Source: Sphagnum compactum (taxonomy: Eukaryota; Bryophyta; Sphagnopsida; Sphagnales). From it: DNA of 64,000 nt. The DNA lies in contig OZ234501.1 of assembly GCA_965153455.1 (NCBI GenBank), positions 12,834,001 to 12,898,000 of the forward strand, read 5' to 3'. Positions 12,882 through 20,811 of the stretch are shown here, piece after piece. Within the stretch, counting starts at the first letter, position 1. The number at the start of each line of letters is the position of its first letter. The notes under the pieces were generated by a model. It had not been told where the DNA came from, did no database searches, and saw only the letters and a list, made by a program, of their open reading frames with translations. Position numbers and translations under genes: made by a program.

Positions 12882-13047
12882 GCTGAAAACCCTAATTCCT
12901 GAGAAAGGCCACGCAGAAGAGAAACGTGCAGAAAATCTGCAAACCCTAATTTCTGACAAAGGCCCGGGATGAGGAGAAACATAGGAGAAATGCTGAAAAC
13001 CCGAATTCCTCAGTGAGAAAGGCGAGGAGGCGGAGAAACATGGAGAA
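12882..13047 (+). repeat. Triplicated ~55-bp unit in the KXD1 5' leader
   Basis: Three head-to-tail units start near 12882, 12936 and 12992. Each begins with a variant of GCTGAAAACCCTAATTCCTG and ends with GAGAAACATGGAGAA or a relative. The first two carry the telo-box AAACCCTAA (12887-12895, 12941-12949). The third unit contains the KXD1 start codon at 13040; equivalent positions in units 1 and 2 read ACGTGC and ACATAG. A 15-codon upstream reading frame starts at 12969 in unit 2 and stops before the main start. Confidence 0.72.
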
Positions 13048-14327
13048 AGAGAGCGAAGAGAGGAGAAGACGAGGAGAGAGCGAGTCATTGATGACGAAGG
13101 ACGATCTTGACTCCGTCTCTGCGGCTACGGCCACTGTTGCTCAGCAATTACACAATCTTTTGAGTCCCTCAGATGTCGATACTCTCAAGCAGCAGCAGCT
13201 TCTCATGTAAGTACTTTGCTTCTCGTTGTTCCTAACCTTTTTACCTCCCGCGCCAACGAGAAGCGAGGGGAGAAGGAATACCGCTGCTGCGTTGTAAGAT
13301 TCCGTGCATGTCCGTGACTGTTTCCTGGTTATACAATCATGCCTGAACACAAATCATTTGCTTCGGAAGCTCTGAAGTTCTTCTTACTGCATCATCAGAG
13401 ATGCAGTGCAAGACTTGATTTTGTCTGCATTTGTTTTTCTTGAGTTATGATGCCTGAACAGACAAGTTCCGGTGGCAAACAGATGGATGGATTTTGCTTT
13501 CATAATTCATTGAAGAGAATTTCTTATTTGCAAGCTTTTCGATTAGGGTTTGGTTCCATTCTGGACAATGTGATCACAGATTCATTCCTTCCTCTCTAAC
13601 ATGATCAAAGCAGCAACCTGCAATTGTGTTGGAGGACAAGCATTGGATTGACACTCAAAGATTAGGATTGACAAAGCTTGGTTTGCCTTCCCATGTTGAT
13701 GAGAATGTGGTCAGACTGGGACGGCTGCAAGATAGCAATGCGGTATTGTCACACTTCAATGAGTTTTCAGAAAGGAGTTTTGTTGCAGTTGCAAACAATT
13801 TTTCACACAACACGCGGCTTTTGAAATCAATGAAGAATGATTTGGACTATGTGTTTCATAAAATCAGGTCAGACTTATGGATCGTCCTCTACTGATTTTG
13901 GTCTTCTTTTTCAATCCCATTTTCTGACTTTCTGTAACTTTTATGCCCTAACAGCATTGTTCTTCAATGAATGAGCCAGGTTTTTTGGGAATGTTTCTTG
14001 TGTTTCAAAAGCATCTTTCCCACTGCTTTGGAGCTTCTTTTTGGCAAAACAGATTGTTGATTTAGAACCATACCTTCTGACATCTCCCTCCGAGAAGAAA
14101 ACACATTCCAGTTCCTCAACTTTGTAGTATGATACCAATTGATGGGAGTTCTCTGGTCAGTGAAATATTCTGGTTATGATGTCAAAGTTAACCATGATGT
14201 TGTTACTGATGTTGTGTTCTGCAGTTCACTGAAAACCCGAATACAAAAGCAATACCCAAATGCATTCAAAGACACTGTTGCTGCTTTGGACACTGATGGT
14301 CGGCCTGATCTCAATGCTCCCCAGTGA
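13040..14327 (+). CDS. KXD1: KxDL motif-containing protein (KXD1-like)
   Basis: Exons 13040-13206, 13715-13867 and 14225-14327 give 140 residues. The core reads ILGRLQDSNAVLSHFNEFSE, then STRLL-like NTRLLKSMKNDLDYVFHKI and SLKTRIQKQYPNAF, the KxDL signature (KNDL) of this family. In animals KXD1 is a subunit of BORC and BLOC-1-type complexes that position lysosomes; plants retain the protein with a less defined role in endosome or vacuole traffic. The N-terminus is basic and acidic (MEKESEERRRRGESES) and probably disordered; the rest is helical. Exon 2 was placed at 13715 because only this acceptor restores phase (AT|A CTG, Ile-Leu) and gives the expected ILGRLQ junction. The region 13605-13714 is open in frame but intronic by this logic. 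Length and motif suggest an intact gene. Confidence 0.86.
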
Positions 14328-15100
14328 TGCCATGTTTTTGAATTTTCTGTGCAATGTGCAAAAGAATACTTGTATTCCACAAATTGTTGTAGTTTCAGTG
14401 CTCCAAAGGGTTACTTCTTATCCTAGTGAAAGAACATCAGCTGATTTGGAGATGTAAAGTTCACACCTGTGATTTTAGCAACTGATGTGCCATTAATGGT
14501 GCAGTGGCTCAACCATGTTTGCTCTTGTTGCAAACTGGAATCTGCAAACAGAATTCAACAATTTCATGCTGATAGCTTGTAGTAGAAAGAGCCCCAACTA
14601 GTAATATACATTGCTCAATTACTCTCATGTAAGATTTGTGGATGGGCTCAAGATAGAGCACCATCTAAGGAAGCTAATGTATATTGGTATAATGACACTG
14701 AAACGTACAGGAATTTCACCAACATTGAGATTTTGCTGTTTTGTGCTGATGACATCTGCATATTAAAGATATGGACAAGTGGGTTGAGCTCCTGTGTACT
14801 TGGGACTTAGAATTTTTCCAAGAGGAAATGGGATTCAATTAAGCACAATCTTGAACATATCATCCAGTGAAGCAAAAGATGATGGTTCATAGTTGGTACT
14901 CTTCCTGGTTTTGTTGAATGGCTGGAGGAGTGTTGTCAGGCCAGAGTTTGCTTTCTTCTGTATATACAATCCATTTCCTTCTCTGAAACAACGATCACTG
15001 CACCAATGTGTCTACCAAATCCACAAGTCCTAATTAGCCGCTCGGGGCCCTCTCCATTGGTGGGAGGAGGACACCCTGTGATGTGTTATGTTACTGGTTG
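14328..15100. other. Convergent 3' region between KXD1 and NTH1
   Basis: Contains the 3' flank of KXD1; no separate gene or transposon is recognised. NTH1 ends from the opposite side at 15744, so the two genes converge across this interval and the minisatellite that follows. Confidence 0.4.
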
Positions 15101-15556
15101 AGTCTGCCAACAGGGCAGATGTTGAAGGTTCCATGTTGAACTCTGGACTTCGCTTGATGTTGGATGCGCCAGGGGCTTCAAAAACCTGTCAAGCCTCAGA
15201 AAAATGGCTACTGTGGTGGTTCAGTCTGGCACCAAGGCAAATCTTGGAAGGTTCCCTATCCAACTCTGGACTTTGCTTGATGGTGAACCTGCCAGGCACT
15301 TCAAAAACCTGTCAAGCCTCAAAAAAATGGCTACTGTGATGGTCCAGTCTTGCGCTGGGGTAGATCTTGAAGGTTCCCTGTCCAACTCTGGACTTTGCTG
15401 GATGGTAGACCTGCCAGGGGCTTCAAAATCCTGTCACAAGCCTCAAAAAAATGGCTACTGTGATGGTTCAGTCTGGCACCAAGGCAAATCTTGAAGTTTC
15501 TGTGTCCAACTCTGGGGTTTGCCTGACAGTGGGTCTGCCAGGGGCTTGAAGATCCT
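15100..15556. repeat. ~123-bp minisatellite, four copies
   Basis: The marker TTGAAGGTTCC (with variants) recurs at 15122, 15244, 15367 and 15491, a period of 122-124 bases. Each unit also holds AACTCTGGACTTTGCTTGAT, CTGCCAGGGGCTTCAAAA and AAATGGCTACTGTG. Copies are perhaps 80-90 percent identical by eye. The array lies about 190 bases beyond the NTH1 stop codon. Confidence 0.85.
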
Positions 15557-15743
15557 GACATTCGTGCAATTGTTGGATCACACTATAAACAGTGCCTTGG
15601 ACATAAACCTATAAACACCCATGATTGAGTTGCCACTTGCAATTTTGTGCATCTTGGAATTAATTTGCTTGTTGCTGTTGAGTGAACCTTGGTTCCCTTT
15701 AAGCTTGTAAAGCTTGTACCATACCTACATTTGTGCATTATTT

Positions 15744-18700
15744 CTAACCCTCAGTAGCCTGAACTCGTCTGTTTTTGTTTGGATTGCATGCAGAGGGGCA
15801 CATTTGATTCACTGTACAGAGAGAACACAATGGCCCCCTTGGTTTGCACACCTGCAACATGCCCACCAATCCCATCACTTGCAAATCCTCTTATAAAACA
15901 AAAACATCATGTTTCTCCAGTTGCCCTAATCATTGACAGTGGTGAGTTCAACCTGCAATTTAAGCATCCAGAGAGGTTTAGAGAGGTGCAATGTTGACCT
16001 GCTGGCCAAAGCCCACAAACAGGAAACTGATATCAGCCCATAAGCTTGAAGGCAACCATGATTGGAGGGTCTGCCGTGTTTGCTCAGGTGTGGCCTTTTC
16101 AGCTACCCACCCCAGGCGTTGGCAAACTCGCTTCACATTTGTATCCACAATCATGCCTTCTTCACCCCTGAAACAATTACTCAATTTCAACTCTCTGATT
16201 GAGGCCATTTGTGTTTCTCATGACAACAAGTAGAGTAGTCACATGGCATTGCCTTGCATGACCAAACATGTTTGACAAATTGACATAATGACATCAAACA
16301 AATGCAAACCAATTTCTCGTACAAGAAAAACCATGAAAATTTCATCAACTTTGATGGCACCCACCTGATATTACTGTTCAATTCTTCACATGGCTCCACA
16401 TGTCCCATGGATTAACAAAAGAAAGGAAGGACAACTTACATGCCAAAAGCCACAAAGAGCACAAGGAGTGCAACTTTTGGTCCAACACCAGGCAGCTTCA
16501 TCTGCAAGGCACAATTATTTTGGAAGTATCAGCCTCTGTTTTTCTCTCAGAAACATAATGGTTAGAAAGGAACACAAAACCTGCACACTTGCTTTCTAAC
16601 AGCCAACTTTGTTTCACTTACCCTCCCAACAGTGATATGATACAACAAGCAAATGTTCCATCATATGGAGTGCTAGGAGGATAGAGACTTACAAGGTCCT
16701 CCATCGTGCCAGGAACTAATCCATTGTAGGGAGACCTTAACAGTATTTGAGCAATGGACTTCAAGTACTTGGCTTTTTGCCTGAAAGTTAACATAATACT
16801 CAATTGAATGACATTCCAGTTCACTCTTGAATGCATGTCCTCAGACCAAGCTACAATGGGACGTGACAAGTCGAAAAGAGAATGACACATAAATTATGCA
16901 GAACGAATAATCAATGGAGAGACAAAAAGAGGATGGTGAAGTGTACCGATAGAAGCCAACAGGTTTCAAAATCTCAGCAAGAGTATCCATAGAAACTTCA
17001 TCAGTGGCAATGTTGGCAACTGAGAGTCCCCCTGGCACTCTCTGCAGCCTCTGCATGGCTGCACTTGTGACAGCATCCCGGGTCTGAGAGCTTATCATGG
17101 CTGCCACCAGAGCATGGAACTTTTGTGTCTCTTTGTCCGCAGTAGCATCCATCAGCTGTAACAATTCAGAGCCTCTTCCTTATTGGTGCCAGCCAGAACA
17201 AAGCATTTTGCATTTGCTGATTCAAAGTTATCCAGGAAAAACCATGAGGGTCAACACCCTTCATTCATACTCTAAGCAAAATGGTGATATACATGTACCA
17301 TGGCCTGAACTAACATAAATAGGATGAAATTACCAAGAAACAGACCTGATGTGTACCAAAAAGATCAACAGGGGCATCCCGATCTGCACGAATACATCTG
17401 CTAATCAAAAGATGCCAACACAAGTGTCACAGACATGGGGTTACCTGTCGTCTCACAGGATCTGAGTCCTAGATTCTGCATCATAACCCTAGCTAACTTT
17501 GGACTAGATTGATGGTGGCTGTACGTGCTAAGACAGGTCCTTGACATGTCCTAGCTATGGGGGATCCTCACACTACAAACTGCATTCAGATATACATTGT
17601 GCCAGAATCTTTTGCATGTCACATTTGGATCCTTGGAATATGAGACCAAACTATTTTGCACATGATTTGAGAGTGAACCTAAAGGGTGAAGCGCACCTGA
17701 TCTTATCGATAATTGCTTGCCAGTTCTCTGGAACTTCATTGGGTAAATTGGTTGGACGACCCACTTTTGTTCCTGCTTGCAACACTTTCTTGTTGAAACT
17801 TGGTGAAGCAACCTTGGCTATCTTCCTTGACATGAGAGGACCTGAAAATGATAGTTTTAACCTGATATCAATGAACAGAGTTCTGTTGTTCATTCAACAG
17901 TTCAGAGAAATGAAAAAGATGAAACCCTACTAGACAATTTTTAGGTAAAGAGTGGGAGCTCTCTTCAGAGTCAACCTCTCTCCGCACCTTTGTCCTCAAT
18001 CACAACTCAGATATGTAAACTAACACAGGATGAGATAGACATGAAATCATAGTTGTGCATTTCTTAAGGGATGCTTATTAGAGCTCCACAGCAGATCATA
18101 GACTCTTTGTACTCCACTGCAAACAATACTGCCACCTACCTGTGTCCTCAATGTCAACCTGCAACACTGAATCAAGGACCCTTGAACCTCCCTTGGCTTT
18201 GTCCTCCAGAAAGTCAGAACACTCTCTCTTCAATGGCAAATTTCTTGGCTGCAGAAACGCATGCATTATCATTATCATCTAATCTAGTTTAGGTTCCTTG
18301 AAGGGCCAAATGGACATGACACCATATGAGCACACATTCTCACAATCAACAGATTCCTTCAAAGTTTCTTCCACTGATACCCCAAGATCGTGCTGACTCT
18401 TTCCTCCCCAAGAGCTCCAAAATGAAAAACCCTAAACCCCAAACCTTGAAAAATTCTGTGGAAATATGCAAAAATGCAAAACATTGTTCACAGATGGCAT
18501 CCAACCTTGATGTACTTGAATGATGATAGAAGAGACTCGAAGGATGCACCAGGTTTCGCATCTGCAATGCAATCATTAGGCTCCGTGATGCAATCATTAG
18601 GCTCCGTGATTCGTTCTCTCTTGACATCCTCCTCCTCCTCCTCCTCCTTTAACTCTGCCTTGACAATTGCATCACAGAGCACAGGACCCTGTCCACCACC

Positions 18701-18916
18701 CACCACCACAAGACATAAGGTTGTTCTCAAAATTCAGGAATGAATGCCATGAAATACCAGGCACCACAAACTACCTCACAACTTCCTCTCCTAACCCTTT
18801 TCTCTCTCTCTATCTTTTAGGGAACCAAAACTCTCCATAGCAAGAAGACTTACCCTAAGAGGCGCAGACCCGTGCTTTTTTGCAGACGCCATAAGTCTCG
18901 TCCTACTCAAAAACAT
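15744..18916 (-). CDS. NTH1: Endonuclease III homologue, bifunctional DNA glycosylase/AP lyase NTH1
   Basis: Exons in transcript order: 18892-18854, 18688-18506, 18248-18140, 17841-17697, 17397-17346, 17155-16947, 16780-16693, 16501-16440, 16167-15999, 15851-15744. All phases agree, giving 387 residues from Met 18892 or 395 from an in-frame Met at 18916 (MFLSRTRLMASAKK), which has a stop directly upstream. It removes oxidised pyrimidines and cleaves the abasic site. Visible landmarks, 387 numbering: SSQTRDAV; the helix-hairpin-helix LPGVGPKVA with catalytic Lys284; IVDTNVKR with catalytic Asp304; LFVGFGQQ; and four [4Fe-4S] cysteines 354, 361, 364, 370 in C-x6-C-x2-C-x5-C spacing. The longer basic N-terminus would suit a chloroplast or mitochondrial presequence, as in Arabidopsis NTH1 (379 aa). 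Exon 2 contains an in-frame 21-bp duplication (ITEPNDC twice) and a Glu run, both in the variable N-terminal region. All catalytic residues are present. Confidence 0.93.
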
Positions 18917-20206
18917 AACCTAGGTTCTAGGGTTGAACCATCCATGTGATGCACAAAAGGATACCATCTCTTCAGGAAGTCGGTCAGTCACTTTCTTCTG
19001 TCAGACGAGTGCGTGAGCATAATATGCACGGTGAGGACGAGGCTTCTCGGTGATGGCATTGACCATCCTTCTTTCCAGGAACTGGTGACAAACTCAACTC
19101 CGCGATTGTATGTTGCAGATACCGCACACCTTACTTCGTTTTCTGAAACTTTTCTTGCTGTGATCATGGACAACAATGCAACGAGCAGTTGAAGTACAAA
19201 ATCGTGATCCGTGGACAAAAGGATCCTTCTTTTTGCAGATGCGAGATTCAGCTGCGCACGAAAGACGACTCCTGTTGCTTCATGGTGCAGGCTTTAGGGT
19301 TCAGGGTTCAACCTGTTAGGACATCTAAGCTCTTGGATGATAGAATCGCCATGGATGAATAATCCGTATTTATCATCCACATAGGTGAAGTAAGAAAAAA
19401 AATCATTTAAAAAAATAAGTTTAATCTTGATCATCCATTTTAAATGGAACATGATTTTGTCACATGGCCCAATTGATTTTTGCCACCTTGTATGATAATT
19501 GAATTTTGAGCAAAATGAATTTAAAATACAAAATTAAATCCACAACATTTGCCAAGGCCTTGAAAAGGATGTTGACTCTTGAACAAGTTCAAACCATTTT
19601 AAGTTGAACTCCTGAAGGAGAATCCAAACTTCACATTGTTCTAGCTCCAACAAAGGCACTACAAAAGAATAGACAAAACAACCACACAAAGGGGGTTGTT
19701 GGTGCGAAAAAGACAAACTCCATTGTGAGTGAATTGCCAAGATGTTTTTTCGACAACAAATCAAGACTTGCAAAAACATTGTAAGGAACATGTAAACTAA
19801 ATGTGCTTTCAAATGGAAGAGGAATGTATTTGGAATTTGGTTTAGAACGTGAAGTGACAAATCGATACGTATTACCCAAAGACCTTAACATGTGTCCCAT
19901 CCACCAAAGCCATCACACTTGTATGTCATGGCACCACTATCTAAGTTTAGTCAACTTGGGTTCTTAAAAGAATGAATTGCATGCAGATGGTTATCTTATA
20001 AAGTTTTGTTGTTTGTTTCTTTTTCATTTTTTTTTGTTATTTGTGTCTTTGCGCAATCTCACCTATTCAAGATATAGAACCATGTTGTTGGACAAAAGCA
20101 ATTCTTATATTTGCTTAAAAGAAACGATTCTTGTTGTTGGACATAAGTGAAACTTTTTATGATTTTTTCTTCCACTCATGTTAAGTGACTGTAAACTCCA
20201 TAACTT
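18917..20206. other. NTH1 upstream and intergenic interval
   Basis: Holds the NTH1 promoter region, including a short open frame on the minus strand at 19218-18988 that matches no family I know. From 19,350 to 20,200 the DNA is AT-rich; minus-strand frames there are broken and unassigned. They might be further remains of the older Copia element whose gag zinc knuckle lies at 20207-20302, but I could not identify pol domains. Confidence 0.4.
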
Positions 20207-20302
20207 CTATGTTGCATAGCCCTTAGGACAGAGGCAGTTGCAAGCCCAATGATATGTTTGATCGCAGTGATGACAAAAACCACCCTGCACGGTTGATCCC
20301 CC
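20207..20302 (-). pseudogene. Older Copia gag, zinc-knuckle piece (left of nested insertion)
   Basis: On the minus strand the reading GGSTVQGGFCHHC continues to a C-x2-C-x4-H-x4-C zinc knuckle and stops at 20207. It is cut on its upstream side exactly at the left edge of the younger Copia element. The gag N-terminal part lies on the same strand just right of that element, at 25181-25938. The two pieces are read as one gag split by the insertion. Confidence 0.7.
20298..20302. repeat. Target-site duplication, left copy
   Basis: CCCCC directly precedes the 5' LTR and is matched by CCCCC at 25176-25180 after the 3' LTR. Five bases is the usual Copia target duplication. Because it is homopolymeric, its support is weaker than a mixed sequence would give. 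Confidence 0.75.
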
Positions 20303-20342
20303 TATTGAAATCAGCTGTCGGGTTAATGACAGGTTAGCTAGG

Positions 20343-20425
20343 CACGTGATAGCAATCATAAGGATTTCGACACCCGAATGACTGGAACATTGAATAGTCT
20401 GCATCTAGAGCCGCCTAGTCACGTG
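20343..20425 (+). promoter_or_regulatory. Two CACGTG G-boxes in the LTR
   Basis: CACGTG occurs at 20343-20348 and 20420-20425, and both sites are kept in the 3' LTR. G-boxes bind plant bZIP and bHLH factors and often mediate light, abscisic-acid or stress responses. They lie 90-170 bases upstream of the presumed TATA box. Confidence 0.6.
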
Positions 20426-20443
20426 TAGAAGTTTCAAAAGTTC

Positions 20444-20458
20444 CTTCTAGAAGATTCG
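20444..20458 (+). promoter_or_regulatory. Perfect three-unit heat-shock element in the 5' LTR
   Basis: The bases CTTCTAGAAGATTCG fit nTTCnnGAAnnTTCn exactly, the binding site of trimeric heat-shock factor. A further GAAnnTTC dyad lies at 20428-20435. The TATA box is about 57 bases downstream. In the 3' LTR the third unit has changed from TTC to TTT. Function is inferred from motif only. Confidence 0.65.
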
Positions 20459-20626
20459 ATAAGTAGCGTACCCTTGTCGCGTGCCCGTAGGTCCTATAAG
20501 CCAGACCGAAAGGATATAAAGCAGCAAGTCGAGTATCAAGTGGGACACTGGGACTTTGACTTGTGAACTTGTAATGTTATGCATCATTCGTAAAGTTTGT
20601 TGCTGTGCAACCTGCGATTCTCAATA

Positions 20627-20640
20627 GGTTATGGGCCCAC
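20627..20640 (+). other. Primer binding site, matching initiator tRNA-Met anticodon arm
   Basis: GGTTATGGGCCCAC follows the 5' LTR directly. It is the exact complement of the anticodon stem-loop of plant initiator tRNA-Met (GUGGGCCCAUAACC, as I recall it), not of the tRNA 3' end (which would give TGGTATCAGAGC). This is the half-tRNA priming mode known from Drosophila copia, yeast Ty5 and Volvox Osser. Confidence 0.75.
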
Positions 20641-20811
20641 GGCGCTAGGAGCTTTAGGGGTGGTAATTGTGTCAGCCATAGTGAGCAAGTTGACGCTAGG
20701 GTTGGTAGAGGTTTTGTGGTGAAGGCGCTCGCCTGGATAATCACCGGAGACAAAGTCTAAGCACAAGAGTGTGCTCAGCCCTAACGTTGGAAGAAGCTTG
20801 GCTCAGGAAAG

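Larger units (their letters stand above)
20303..20626 (+). repeat. 5' LTR of the Copia element
   Basis: 324 bases, beginning TATTGA and ending TCAATA where the 3' LTR has TGTTGA and TCAACA, so both ends of this copy have lost the canonical TG..CA. It contains two G-boxes, a heat-shock element and a TATAAAG at 20515-20521 likely used as promoter. Twelve differences from the 3' LTR were counted. Confidence 0.95.

Noticed and set aside
13605-13714. Open frame continuous with KXD1 exon 2 (HWIDTQRLGLTKLG) as extra coding sequence
   Set aside because: Acceptors that would include it (13610, 13613) leave exon 1 out of phase, while the acceptor at 13714 restores phase and gives the family junction ILGRLQ.
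17541-17933. 130-codon plus-strand frame across NTH1 exon 4
   Set aside because: Antisense shadow of a well-supported NTH1 exon and flanking introns.
18988-19218. Separate 76-codon minus-strand gene upstream of NTH1
   Set aside because: No family resemblance or start context; more likely NTH1 leader or promoter DNA.
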